A stretch of 24,930 nt of DNA from a virus. The stretch is from IMG/VR virus record IMGVR_UViG_3300048591_000522, positions 1 through 24,930 of that record; one strand, 5' to 3'. Shown one piece after another: positions 11,687 through 19,599 of the stretch. The first letter of the stretch is position 1. The number at the start of each line of letters is the position of its first letter. Position numbers and translations under genes: made by a program. The notes under the pieces are model-generated. The model was not told the DNA's origin. It did not search any database and saw only the letters and a program-made list of their open reading frames with translations.

Positions 11687-11984
11687 ACTCATACTCCATA
11701 CCAAGCAGGCGGGCGGTTTTCGCGGCCTCCAGATAGGTGTAGACACTCCCAAGGGGAACCGTTCGGAACCGCTTCACCCGGACACGGGAGACCCCGTGGA
11801 GGCGGGCCAGGATCAACTCCGGTTCCGTGAGAGGATACCCGGCGAAGAGGGAGGAGTCCGGGCGAACCTCATCCAACACGTCCCCGAGTACCGGGCCGCT
11901 GAATACCAGGTTTCCCGAGGTGAGTACAAACCCCCGGCCCGTCTTTTCGGAAATCCGCCCAGCGAAACGGTCACACGCCTTCAT
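11679..11984 (-). CDS. hypothetical protein (101 aa)
   Basis: Starts MKACDRFAGRISEKTGRGFV, overlapping the polymerase stop by 14 bases. The middle contains an acidic patch (DVLDEVRPDSS) and a helix-like ELILARLHGVSRV segment, ending with a helix (YTYLEAAKTARLLGMEY). It sits between polymerase and nuclease genes, suggesting a replication accessory, but I recognise no family. Confidence 0.68.
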   Translation of the reverse strand: MKACDRFAGRISEKTGRGFVLTSGNLVFSGPVLGDVLDEVRPDSSLFAGYPLTEPELILARLHGVSRVRVKRFRTVPLGSVYTYLEAAKTARLLGMEYEYV

Positions 11985-13959
11985 CGTTGTACCCCATAGA
12001 GTGCCCCCAGCTCTTCCCGATCTCAACATCTACCTTACTGGGAAGCTCCAGCGGGGTACAACTCCTCATTATCTCTGCGGCGGCTTCCGCCTCTTCCGGG
12101 CCCGATACCGAAAAAGCAATCTCATCATGAACCTGGATAATCGTATCCAGCCCGGCGGCGGCGGTCGCAACCATAGCCATCTTTGTCTGGTCAGCAGAAG
12201 CTCCCTGAATAAGCCGGTTCAGGGCCTTGTGTGTCCAGTCATAGTCCCCGTCCGGCTTCCGGGGGAACCTACACCGGCGGCCACTCAGGGTGGTGATAAA
12301 GCCCACCGACTTCGCCCGGCCTTCGGCCGCCCGTGCCAGGGCTTTTACAAACGGCACTTTCTCGTCAAACGCATTGAGGAGGGCCTGCCCCTCGGGCCCG
12401 GCCGCGTCAAACATCTTCGCCCCCTTATCCCAAAGGGCCTGACCTTCGGCCGTATCCACCGGCACCATCCTCCCACGGGGGCCCCGGACAACCCGGCGGG
12501 TCGGCAGGCCGATTTTTTCGCACATCTTCGCCCCGCCCATCCCGTAGCAGAGGCCCAGGAAAATCTCCTTGGCGGCCTTGCGCTTTATCTTCGCCATGTC
12601 GGCCATCATCTGGTGGTTGTCAGTTGACGGGTCATCCCGGTATTTATCACGGGCGGCGATAGCGGCCGCCCAGGCGGTCTCCCCGATCTGGGGCCGGGAA
12701 AGGCAGGCATAGTGAACCGTCATCCGGGGCTCCTGCTGAGAGTAGTCGCAAGAGGCCCACTGCTGGCCGGGCTCCGGCAGGTAGATCGCCCGCCACATAG
12801 AGGCAAACTCATCCCGGGAGGGTTGCTGTTGGAGGTTCGGTTGTTCGCTGGACAGTCTCCCGTAGGCCGCCCCTCCCGTTCCCTGATTTTCGTCATCCTT
12901 CTGCTTGCGCAGCTGGTTGAAGGTGCAATGAATCCGGTTCCGGTCGGTCATTCGATCCCAGATAGAAGCGGCGAAGGTAGTGCGCAGCTTGTTCACTTTC
13001 CGGGCCTGTTCCAGAGCCCGGGCCACCGGGTCTTTTAAGGAGGCCAGGAGAACCTTATCAATATTGGGCTTTCCGGTAGCGGTAGTCTTCAGGTCTACCC
13101 CGATAGACCGGAGAACCGGGGCCAGCACTTCCGCCTTCCAAACGTCCCCGACAGCGATCCGCTGGCCGGTGAGGCGGAAGACTTCCTGAAGTTGAAGGGC
13201 CTCCTGTTCCTTCGCCCAGTCACCTACCCGAAGGAGGTGGGCCGTGTCGATCAACACCCCCCGGCGGCGAAGCCCAGACAGGATCGGAACCAGCCGGGAT
13301 TCCAGGTCATACACCTTCCAGAGCCCCTGAGCATCAATCTCCCGTTCCTGTTTCCGGAGTATCTCCAGAGGCAACCGGGCATCCTGTTCCGCATACCCGC
13401 CCACGTAACGGGCAGGGAGTAACCACATGTCTTTCTTCGGGTCTATCCGGTAGTCAGCGGCGGCGGCCCGCAGAATCGTCTCATCCTTTCCCTCAAACCC
13501 CCACCGGCCCGCGATAGACTGGAGAGAGTAGGAATCGTTCAACTCACAGATAAGCGGATCAGCCACCATCACGTCCCGGAAGAAGCGGGCCCGAGGGAAC
13601 AGAACCCCCTCCCCCGCAAGGCAGTCCAGGTCATAGGATAGATTCGCACCGGCAACATCCCCGGTAAAGGCGGCGGCCTGTTCCCGGAGGTAGCGGAAAA
13701 CCCCATCAACCGGGAGGTTATCCCCCCCGTCATGCCGCACCGGGAGGTAAAAGGCCGGGCCGTCTTCGATGGCGAAACTCACCCCCGTGACGTAGCTGTT
13801 CGCCCTCCTTCCCACGCCCGGCCCGAGGGTAGTCAACCCCGGGTCTCGGGTCTCGCAGTCAATAGCGATCCGGCGGGCTCCCTCCCATAACGGGAGGCGG
13901 GCCAGCTCCGGAGGAGCCCAGCTGGACTCAGCTGTGTGAAATAGGGGCTGGGGTCTCAT
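11971..13959 (-). CDS. family A DNA polymerase with 3'-5' exonuclease (662 aa)
   Basis: Exonuclease motifs: AIDCETR (Asp34, Glu36), GANLSYDLD (Asp110), YAEQDARLPLEIL (Asp193). Polymerase motif A is CDYSQQEPRM (Asp405), motif B is RKAAKEIFLGLCYG (Arg460, Lys464, Tyr472) and motif C is QVHDEIAF (His611, Asp612, Glu613). The N-terminal 5' nuclease of bacterial Pol I is absent, as usual for phage enzymes. The position equivalent to E. coli Phe762 is Leu468. ATG at 13959 with a TTG directly before it as alternative. It overlaps the DUF3310 gene by 32 bases. It must copy templates carrying modified thymidine if the neighbouring modification genes act as predicted. Confidence 0.95.
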   Translation of the reverse strand: MRPQPLFHTAESSWAPPELARLPLWEGARRIAIDCETRDPGLTTLGPGVGRRANSYVTGVSFAIEDGPAFYLPVRHDGGDNLPVDGVFRYLREQAAAFTGDVAGANLSYDLDCLAGEGVLFPRARFFRDVMVADPLICELNDSYSLQSIAGRWGFEGKDETILRAAAADYRIDPKKDMWLLPARYVGGYAEQDARLPLEILRKQEREIDAQGLWKVYDLESRLVPILSGLRRRGVLIDTAHLLRVGDWAKEQEALQLQEVFRLTGQRIAVGDVWKAEVLAPVLRSIGVDLKTTATGKPNIDKVLLASLKDPVARALEQARKVNKLRTTFAASIWDRMTDRNRIHCTFNQLRKQKDDENQGTGGAAYGRLSSEQPNLQQQPSRDEFASMWRAIYLPEPGQQWASCDYSQQEPRMTVHYACLSRPQIGETAWAAAIAARDKYRDDPSTDNHQMMADMAKIKRKAAKEIFLGLCYGMGGAKMCEKIGLPTRRVVRGPRGRMVPVDTAEGQALWDKGAKMFDAAGPEGQALLNAFDEKVPFVKALARAAEGRAKSVGFITTLSGRRCRFPRKPDGDYDWTHKALNRLIQGASADQTKMAMVATAAAGLDTIIQVHDEIAFSVSGPEEAEAAAEIMRSCTPLELPSKVDVEIGKSWGHSMGYNDEGV

Positions 13960-14341
13960 CAATCATCGTCTCAAGTAATAGAACGACTTTCTGCAGGTCT
14001 TGTTCCGTCTCCCAGAAGGTGACCAGCTCCACCGCCAGGCGCTCCTGATCCGTCAACCCGTTTTCCTTCGCAAAACCGGATACCGGGAGAGGAAGCCCAC
14101 GAAGAGGGTTTGTGCGCGGCTTCACGGTTCCCGCCCGGAAGGCCTCTTCCAGCTTCTGAAGGTAGTGTACCGCCTTCCGGAGGTCTTGGGCGGGGCTTTC
14201 GTGCTTCTTCCGGCTCCGGGAAATATACTTGGTTGCGCACCCTTCCAGGTAGCCCAAACCGTTATGAAGGACAAAATCCCAGTGTTGTATCCGGGCCTTG
14301 TAGTGGGCTCCCCCCACCTGGGTTTCGTTCGCTCGGGTCAT
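13928..14341 (-). CDS. DUF3310-type phage protein (137 aa)
   Basis: The N-terminal 65 residues carry the DUF3310 pattern: VGGAHYK, then IQHWDFVLHNGLGYLEG, CATKYISRSRKK and DLRKAVHYLQKLEE. This small helical domain is very common in phages and often annotated as nucleotide-kinase-like without proof. The C-terminal half (about 70-137) is an additional helical region (ERLAVELVTFWETEQDLQKV). ATGA overlap upstream, and it lies between the HD hydrolase and DNA polymerase, which fits nucleotide metabolism. Confidence 0.85.
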   Translation of the reverse strand: MTRANETQVGGAHYKARIQHWDFVLHNGLGYLEGCATKYISRSRKKHESPAQDLRKAVHYLQKLEEAFRAGTVKPRTNPLRGLPLPVSGFAKENGLTDQERLAVELVTFWETEQDLQKVVLLLETMIDETPAPISHS

Positions 14342-14862
14342 ATTACGTCTCCAAAAAAGTCACTCAATCGGTCTTTTTTATCCCAGTTGCGTTGATAAAA
14401 CTCAACCACCGGGACGGGTAGGGTGTGGTTTTGTCGGCGGTTCAGCAGGGATCGTTCGCAAGCTGTCCGGATAACCTCTGACCCGTTATTCCGGGCCCAG
14501 AACCACAACTCAAGGGTATCCACGGCCGAAAGCCACAGCCGCTCCTCTTCCGTTAGTTCCGAAAACAGGCCTAGCTTTCGCAGCACCTCCTCTTCAGCGG
14601 CCTCATACACCGCCCCCAGCTCCGGGAACACCCATTTGGCGGGGGAAGGAAGGTCACCCAGCCACCGCTCCCCGACATCGTGCCACAACACCGCCCGGAT
14701 GAGGGCCGGGGAAGGATCGGGGTGAAGAAGGAGGAGAAGGGACAGCGCCCCGTAGCTGTGGGCGGCCACAGTATACGGCGTGCTGTGGGGTACTACGTGA
14801 CACCGGCGAACCTCCCCGGCCTCCAAGACCGCCTTGATTTGCGTGTCCCGACTACTCCTCAT
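14338..14862 (-). CDS. HD-domain phosphohydrolase, 5'-nucleotidase-like (174 aa)
   Basis: Metal ligands in HD order: His35 (VAAHSYGAL), His61-Asp62 (LWHDVGERWLGDLPSPAK) and Asp115 (AVDTLELW). The GDLPSPAK segment resembles YfbR-like deoxynucleoside 5'-monophosphatases and other nucleotide HD enzymes. It is inferred to remove unwanted dNMPs or dNTPs so that modified or hydroxymethylated uracil nucleotides dominate the pool; the substrate is not shown by the sequence. The gene lies just downstream of the thymidylate-synthase homologue (11-base overlap). Confidence 0.85.
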   Translation of the reverse strand: MRSSRDTQIKAVLEAGEVRRCHVVPHSTPYTVAAHSYGALSLLLLLHPDPSPALIRAVLWHDVGERWLGDLPSPAKWVFPELGAVYEAAEEEVLRKLGLFSELTEEERLWLSAVDTLELWFWARNNGSEVIRTACERSLLNRRQNHTLPVPVVEFYQRNWDKKDRLSDFFGDVI

Positions 14863-15883
14863 AGTTCACCCCGTCATCAGCAGCCCGGCGGCGCTTGGCC
14901 AGCCGGAGTTTGATCCACTTCTTCCCGGCCAGCCTCCAGTCAGAAGCCCCGACGGTCTCCAACACCTCCAGCGCCTCTTCCAGCCGGTTGTCCTTATACA
15001 ACCGGTGGGCTCGGGCCATAGGGCCCGCAACCTTCCTGAAAAACGGGTCTTGAAATCCGATCGCGTCCGGATTATCCATAAACACAGAAAGATCCAACTG
15101 CCAATCCCGGTTCGGGCGGGACATAAGCGGGAAGGGGGAGACCTCCCCGGCCTCATACGGGTCAACGGGTCGGCTCCCGGTGACCGGATCGGCCGCCATT
15201 TCAGCAAGGGGCCGCATCTTGTCCCAAATATCCGCGTACACATGGAGGTTCGCGGAAACCTGGCGGTATTTTCCCACCGGCCTCCCGATCCGGAGGGCCA
15301 TGTATTCGTGGAGGTAGCTGAAGTGTACCGCGTTCGCGCCATAGGCCCCCCAAACAAGGTCGTTGGAGCGGTTGGTCACCATCATATCCAAGTCCCCGCC
15401 CGGGGTGATCTGGAAGATCACCTGCAGATTACAGGGAATGTCTTTTCCCGTTCTCCCGAGGTCTATGTTGGCGTCCCACATCGACAGTACCTGGCGGCGG
15501 TCATCCCTGTTATGGGCCAGGGCCCCCGCGATCTTATCCAGCTGCTCCCCGAAAGCCCTGCGCCAGCGGTATCCGTAGGCCCCGTGAAACGTCTTCCCGT
15601 CATCTGAGTACTGGGCCATGCTCGGGAGATAGCGGGCGATCCACTCCACATCGTTCCGCCCGGCGAGCATCCAGAGAGACTCCATGAGGTGGAAGAAGGG
15701 ATTGGCGTCCCGTTGGGCCCAGAACAGAACCCGCTCCTGCGGGCGGTCGTAAACGGTCGTGACGGGCTCCGGGAACATGATCACCGGGCCGTTCCGGGAG
15801 TCCCGGCGCAACCCGATCCGGTTCAACTGGTACAAGGCCTCCGGGAGGGCTTGTTGTACGTTTCTTGCGTTAATTATGATCAC
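14852..15883 (-). CDS. thymidylate synthase homologue, probable dUMP hydroxymethylase (343 aa)
   Basis: Thymidylate-synthase fold: the catalytic Cys151 in KDIPCNLQVIFQI, and NRSNDLVWGAYGANAV with the phosphate-binding Arg172/Ser173, Asp175 and Asn184. The Asn, rather than the Asp of dCMP hydroxymethylases, argues for a uracil substrate. The C-terminus departs from cellular ThyA, and phage-encoded homologues of this sort make 5-hydroxymethyl-dUMP rather than dTMP. With kinase, aGPT-PPlase, radical SAM and PLP genes alongside, hydroxymethylation is the likelier reaction and the first step of modified-thymidine synthesis. GTG start in a GTGA overlap with GAGG five bases upstream. Confidence 0.88.
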   Translation of the reverse strand: MIIINARNVQQALPEALYQLNRIGLRRDSRNGPVIMFPEPVTTVYDRPQERVLFWAQRDANPFFHLMESLWMLAGRNDVEWIARYLPSMAQYSDDGKTFHGAYGYRWRRAFGEQLDKIAGALAHNRDDRRQVLSMWDANIDLGRTGKDIPCNLQVIFQITPGGDLDMMVTNRSNDLVWGAYGANAVHFSYLHEYMALRIGRPVGKYRQVSANLHVYADIWDKMRPLAEMAADPVTGSRPVDPYEAGEVSPFPLMSRPNRDWQLDLSVFMDNPDAIGFQDPFFRKVAGPMARAHRLYKDNRLEEALEVLETVGASDWRLAGKKWIKLRLAKRRRAADDGVNYEE

Positions 15884-16377
15884 GGTGACCTCACTTTGGT
15901 TACGGTTGATGCTAAATAACTCACCCAGATAGCTGCTACCTCGGGCCAGGCCTTCTGCAGCTTGGAGGTGGTAGAAAACCCGGCCAGGGCGGTCTCCAGG
16001 GCGCTCAGGTACTCCCGGCGGTCTCTGTCCAGCTCTTTCTCCAATCGGCGAATATCCCGGCGTTCTTTCTGTAGGTCGCCATCCCCCAACGGAGAAGAGC
16101 CGACCGACCGGGAAAACGGAACCCGAACCCGACTATCCAAAACGATCGTGGTTACGGGTAGCCCGGGCTCTGGGCGTATCCGGAGGTTGTCCGTCTCCGG
16201 CAACCATCCCTCGGGAAGGGAGTACATCAGATCAATCTCCCGCTTGCTGAAGATGTGGTGATAGACCTTACTAGCAAACTCCCGGCGACGATAGGACAAC
16301 TCCTCCTCCCTCCCGTCGAACCGGGCGGCCATAGCGGCCCGGGCGATTTCGTTCCGGAGCTCTTTGGTCAGCCTCAT
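15880..16377 (-). CDS. Nmad5-like (nucleotide-modification-associated) phage protein (165 aa)
   Basis: An N-terminal helical region (MRLTKELRNEIARAAMAARF) is followed by a PEGWLPETDN segment and a C-terminal coiled-coil stretch (KERRDIRRLEKELDRDRREY). The opening and the P-x-GWLP motif resemble Nmad5-type proteins, which co-occur with phage base-modification genes; I make that match from memory and only tentatively. It lies between the aGPT-PPlase and the dUMP hydroxymethylase with ATGA/GTGA overlaps on both sides, which supports a shared role. Molecular function unknown. Confidence 0.55.
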   Translation of the reverse strand: MRLTKELRNEIARAAMAARFDGREEELSYRRREFASKVYHHIFSKREIDLMYSLPEGWLPETDNLRIRPEPGLPVTTIVLDSRVRVPFSRSVGSSPLGDGDLQKERRDIRRLEKELDRDRREYLSALETALAGFSTTSKLQKAWPEVAAIWVSYLASTVTKVRSP

Positions 16378-17282
16378 ACAAGTCCCTCCGGGCGATATTT
16401 CGACCGCATTTTGCCATCTCCGGACATCACCCGGACATACTTGTCATACTCGCAAAGAGTGTGCTCAATGTCCCGCATCTCGAACCGGAGGGCCCGAGTT
16501 CCGAAGACCTTATTGAAATAAGTGTCGCCGGTCTCCACGCAGTTTAGGCGCTCCATGAGGTCTTTCATCTCAGCGGTGGCCTGTTCCTTCCGAAGCGGGG
16601 CCGTCACGCACCGGCCGTGAACCCGGTTCAGACCGCGAAGGGCTCCGGGCCCGGCGTTTGCCCAGGTGTAGATGTCCGGGGCGTTCCGGAGGTAGCGGGT
16701 GTGGCGAAGGTCGGTCACGACCTCATAGGCCATAAACGGCCCCCAACCAATGTACCGCTTGTTCTGGAACCGCTCCCAAACCAGCTCAAGGGAGGGCCAT
16801 GGGAGGGTCTCCCACTTCTCCCGATCTTCCCAAAGGCGGCCCAGGACTATCTCGGCAATGTATCTGTGTTTCGTCCAGGAGTACCACTCAGCCTTTTCGT
16901 TGGACTCCGCCCGGATCATGTAGGCCCCGGTATAGACCTTCTCCCCGAAGGAGGCGCGGGCCTCCAGCACGGCGGTCATATTCTCCGGGGAGAAGTCGTT
17001 GTGCGACGGCCAGGCCCCGGGGGCGGCCATAAGAGTCTCCAACGTCTCCGGCCAGTTGATATAGCGGGCGATCGCCAGCATGAACCAGAGGTGTGGGTGA
17101 TCGGCGAAGGGCTCCCGGATATTTTTCCTCACCCATATCGTCACGGTGTCCAGCTCCCGGAAGATATTACAGAATCGGTTGTCACGCAGAATCGGATCGT
17201 TTGTCCAGGGCCATGCGGCTCCGGTCTCCCGTAGTTGGTAGATCGCGTGGCGATCCGCCATAAACTTCTTCAGGTCAGACAT
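16374..17282 (-). CDS. aGPT-PPlase / base-hypermodification family protein 1 (302 aa)
   Basis: Shows WPWTNDPIL (25-32 region), RFCNIFRELDTVTIW (36-50) and YIGWGPFMAYEVVTDL (177-192), then WANAGPGALRGLNR. The first two blocks are the signature of phage proteins annotated as putative DNA base hypermodification or 5-hmdU-kinase-associated helical domains. The third is helix-hairpin-helix-like, as in the glycosylase-related alpha-glutamyl/putrescinyl-thymine pyrophosphorylases. Known relatives replace a pyrophosphate on 5-hydroxymethyl-dU in DNA with an amino acid. Its kinase partner is directly upstream (eight-base overlap). Whether this protein is the transferase or an auxiliary to the kinase cannot be settled here. 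A second relative is encoded at 20779-21636. Confidence 0.8.
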   Translation of the reverse strand: MSDLKKFMADRHAIYQLRETGAAWPWTNDPILRDNRFCNIFRELDTVTIWVRKNIREPFADHPHLWFMLAIARYINWPETLETLMAAPGAWPSHNDFSPENMTAVLEARASFGEKVYTGAYMIRAESNEKAEWYSWTKHRYIAEIVLGRLWEDREKWETLPWPSLELVWERFQNKRYIGWGPFMAYEVVTDLRHTRYLRNAPDIYTWANAGPGALRGLNRVHGRCVTAPLRKEQATAEMKDLMERLNCVETGDTYFNKVFGTRALRFEMRDIEHTLCEYDKYVRVMSGDGKMRSKYRPEGLV

Positions 17283-17823
17283 AAGACTTCAGCGCCTCCA
17301 GCGCGGCAAGGTAGGGAAGGGATAAAACGGCCTGATGGTCGGCCAGGGCCTTATCCCGGACACGGGAAATCGTGCGGTGCTTGTCGGCCACCTGGTCTTC
17401 CTTGATCGGCTTTCCCCCGTTCCGGGCCTGAATCCGCTGAAGGCAAACCTCCAGCGGGGTATCCAGGAAGGCCCAGATCATACCGCCGTTGCGGTCTGAC
17501 CACTCTTTCCAAGGGCCGTATATTGTAGACACAACGACTCCTTCAAACAGCACGGTATTGACCCCCGGCAGCTTCGCGGCCTCCTCTGCGGCCGCTTTCG
17601 CGGCGGCCTGTGTCTTTATCCGATCCAGCCCGGCGGTAGTACAGCCCGCAGCCGCTTCTGTGTAATCTCCCACTATCGCCCAGCCCGGGCCGATAGTGAT
17701 CGGGATCGGCCGGTGGTCAGGAACCGTGACCTGCGTGACGTGGGTGGCCTCCTTCCCCAGTTGGCGAAGGAGGGTTGTTTTGCCGGAACCGTTACAGCCC
17801 CGCACGTTGATGAATCTGGTCAC
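17275..17823 (-). CDS. P-loop kinase, 5-hmdU DNA kinase-like (182 aa)
   Basis: Walker A GCNGSGKTT at residues 9-17 at the end of strand 1, a Walker B-like hydrophobic strand ending FEGVVV near residue 95, and a lid-like Arg/Lys-rich region (LQRIQARNGGKP) around 130-140. The overall size and the RGCNGSGKTTLLRQL start match phage kinases that phosphorylate 5-hydroxymethyl-dU within DNA. Position beside an aGPT-PPlase and the dUMP hydroxymethylase supports this over a deoxynucleotide kinase. GTG start in a GTGA overlap. Confidence 0.82.
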   Translation of the reverse strand: MTRFINVRGCNGSGKTTLLRQLGKEATHVTQVTVPDHRPIPITIGPGWAIVGDYTEAAAGCTTAGLDRIKTQAAAKAAAEEAAKLPGVNTVLFEGVVVSTIYGPWKEWSDRNGGMIWAFLDTPLEVCLQRIQARNGGKPIKEDQVADKHRTISRVRDKALADHQAVLSLPYLAALEALKSYV

Positions 17824-18134
17824 AGGGAAATACCTCCGGAGGCGGTAAGGGCAACAAAAGAATCGTACACAGGGAGCCCGGTCACAGAGCGGCCCTTGGT
17901 GTACTGATAGATCAACGAGGCCTGGCCGTCCAGAAGGGTCGCCCCGGTGACGGAAGCCATTGCTTGAAACTCAGCGGCGTAGAGGTCGGGGACGTGAATC
18001 CCCTCTTGAGCAGAGAAAGACTCGGTCAACTCTCCCAAAAGGTTCCCGGCCCCTTCCGGAGGCTTCCCGGAACGGACGGAACAGTTGGCGGTGGCGGTAT
18101 AAAACTGGCTGAGGTCTTCGGCGGTAAGGTACAT
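17820..18134 (-). CDS. hypothetical protein, first gene behind P4 (104 aa)
   Basis: Unrecognised soluble protein beginning MYLTAEDLSQFYTATANCSV, with aromatic and small residues alternating (IYQYTKGRSVTGLPVYDSFV). No metal or nucleotide motif. It leads the P4 transcript directly upstream of the 5-hmdU DNA kinase and shares its GTGA overlap, so it is likely expressed with the modification genes. GGAG lies in the conserved leader before the ATG. Confidence 0.7.
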   Translation of the reverse strand: MYLTAEDLSQFYTATANCSVRSGKPPEGAGNLLGELTESFSAQEGIHVPDLYAAEFQAMASVTGATLLDGQASLIYQYTKGRSVTGLPVYDSFVALTASGGISL

Positions 18135-18174
18135 GTGTTTTTCTCCATTTCTGTTTTTGATTAACTACGGGGAA

Positions 18175-18204
18175 AGTATAGTAACCTTCCCCCCGAAAAG
18201 TAAA
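18175..18204 (-). promoter_or_regulatory. promoter P4 (TTTACT-18-TATACT)
   Basis: The -35 TTTACT at 18199-18204 and -10 TATACT at 18175-18180 are 18 bases apart, followed by CCCGTAGTT and CAGAAATGGAGAAA. It lies between the radical SAM gene and the 104-aa gene and would start the long transcript of kinase, aGPT-PPlase, hydroxymethylase and replication genes. There is no stem-loop terminator for the upstream transcript between its stop and this promoter. Confidence 0.88.
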
Positions 18205-18212
18205 CCCCTTTT

Positions 18213-19595
18213 TTATTCTTTTTTATCGGTGGCGATTATGTGACGGTAATCCGGGGCCCGCAAGGCCCGGGCGGCGCCCATCTTCGTGTCCCCGCACCGG
18301 GGCTTCCCGTCATTATCGTCCTCACAGTACATACAACCGGACGGCGGGCACTCGGGAACCTCCTGGAACAACTCCTGAAGGCTCTCCCGGCGGAACATAG
18401 GAACCCTCTGCCCGTGGCACTGGGCGGCGGTAGTCAGCTCCCGGCCCATACTCACCCAGCCGGAACCCTCCCGGCGGTACTCATAGCAGGTAGAGTAGGT
18501 CATGCCGCGTTCGGTGGCCCACTTCCGGTAGAGTAGGTGCGCCTCCCGGCGGTACTCCTCCTGAATCGTGCGCTGGGCCCCGGCCTGGTTCTCTGTGAAC
18601 AGATCGGAAAACTGTTTGGCCAGACCCGGCCCGAACCTCTTTTCCAGCCGCTCTACCATAACACCCGCCCAGGAGTATCCGGCCTCCACAAACTTCACAA
18701 TGACGTGGTTATTCCCTACCGCTTGCAGCTTATCGAATAACAGCCGAATATCGTCATGCGGAATGATACCAGGCACCACCGGGTTTACCTGGATGGACGT
18801 ATAAATACCGGCGGCCCGTAGCGCCCGGATTTCCTCGAGATGCTCCTCCAGCGGGATCGCCCCGGGGCTCAACTTCTGCCAGCGGTCATCGTTCCCGGTG
18901 TTGAGTGATTTCTGGGCGTAGCTGTACGGGTTCTTCTTCAGAAGGTCAAACGCCCAACCCGGGTAGGAAAGGCGGGAGAGGAAGAATATCGGCAACCCCA
19001 CGTCTGTGAAGGCCCGGGCCCCTTCTTCCGTGTTGTGGTAGATTTCCTCCAGGGGGAGGAAGGGGTCAGTGAAGCTGCTGAAATACCCGGCGGCGCTGGT
19101 GTGTGTCTTGGACAGCAGCTTCCTTACCTGATCCCCGTAGTGAACGGGAACCGACACAAGGCCGGTGCCCCGATACCCCCGGAAACCCGAATTGACGTAG
19201 CAGAAGGCGCAGCCAACCGTACAATATCCCCCATAGGGTTCAGTCAGGATCGCTTCCGTGAAGCAGGGCCGGGGCCGGGAGCCCCGTTTGTCGTTGTGCT
19301 TGTCCTGGTACCAACCCTGGAGGGGCTTTGCGTTCGGAATCCGCAGGTGCGGGAGGTAAGTCACCCCGTCAAAGCCCAGATACACCTTCACTTCCTTCAT
19401 CGAATCTTCCGGGGCGTTCCGCACCATACCAACCTTCGCCATTCGGAAGCGGGCCGTCTTCCCAGTCAACGGGTCGTGCTCCTCCTCAATAGGGCCCAGA
19501 AACTCCCGTTGGGAGGGGTCGGGCCGCATGAAGTAGCGGTAGGCCTCTTGGGCGGCTTCGCCCGTTTCGTCTTGTAACCATTCAGTGTGTTTCAT
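18213..19595 (-). CDS. radical SAM enzyme of the thymidine-modification pathway (460 aa)
   Basis: Cluster motif CTVGCAFC gives Cys125, Cys129, Cys132 (CX3CX2C) for the SAM-binding 4Fe-4S cluster, inside a TIM-barrel-like region that resembles spore photoproduct lyase-type enzymes. The C-terminus has further Cys: C370, C393, C416, C421, C424 and C434 (ECPPSGCMYCED), enough for an auxiliary cluster or a zinc site. In M6-like phages a radical SAM isomerase rearranges an N-linked glycyl-thymidine to the C-linked form before decarboxylation; position next to PLP and aGPT-PPlase genes makes that role likely. Four bases separate its ATG from the PLP gene. Confidence 0.85.
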   Translation of the reverse strand: MKHTEWLQDETGEAAQEAYRYFMRPDPSQREFLGPIEEEHDPLTGKTARFRMAKVGMVRNAPEDSMKEVKVYLGFDGVTYLPHLRIPNAKPLQGWYQDKHNDKRGSRPRPCFTEAILTEPYGGYCTVGCAFCYVNSGFRGYRGTGLVSVPVHYGDQVRKLLSKTHTSAAGYFSSFTDPFLPLEEIYHNTEEGARAFTDVGLPIFFLSRLSYPGWAFDLLKKNPYSYAQKSLNTGNDDRWQKLSPGAIPLEEHLEEIRALRAAGIYTSIQVNPVVPGIIPHDDIRLLFDKLQAVGNNHVIVKFVEAGYSWAGVMVERLEKRFGPGLAKQFSDLFTENQAGAQRTIQEEYRREAHLLYRKWATERGMTYSTCYEYRREGSGWVSMGRELTTAAQCHGQRVPMFRRESLQELFQEVPECPPSGCMYCEDDNDGKPRCGDTKMGAARALRAPDYRHIIATDKKE

Positions 19596-19599
19596 CTGC

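Noticed and set aside
11827-12627. Long plus-strand open frame (266 codons) opposite DNA polymerase
   Set aside because: It is antisense to clear polymerase motifs, rich in Pro, Arg and Gly, and has no promoter or Shine-Dalgarno; a GC-bias shadow.
14852-15883. dCMP hydroxymethylase instead of a dUMP enzyme
   Set aside because: The base-recognising Asn (Asn184) of thymidylate synthases is kept; dCMP enzymes carry Asp there. The surrounding genes also point to thymidine modification.
18213-19595. Spore photoproduct lyase (DNA repair)
   Set aside because: CX3CX2C and overall layout are similar, but the host context is not sporulation and the gene sits between PLP and aGPT-PPlase genes.
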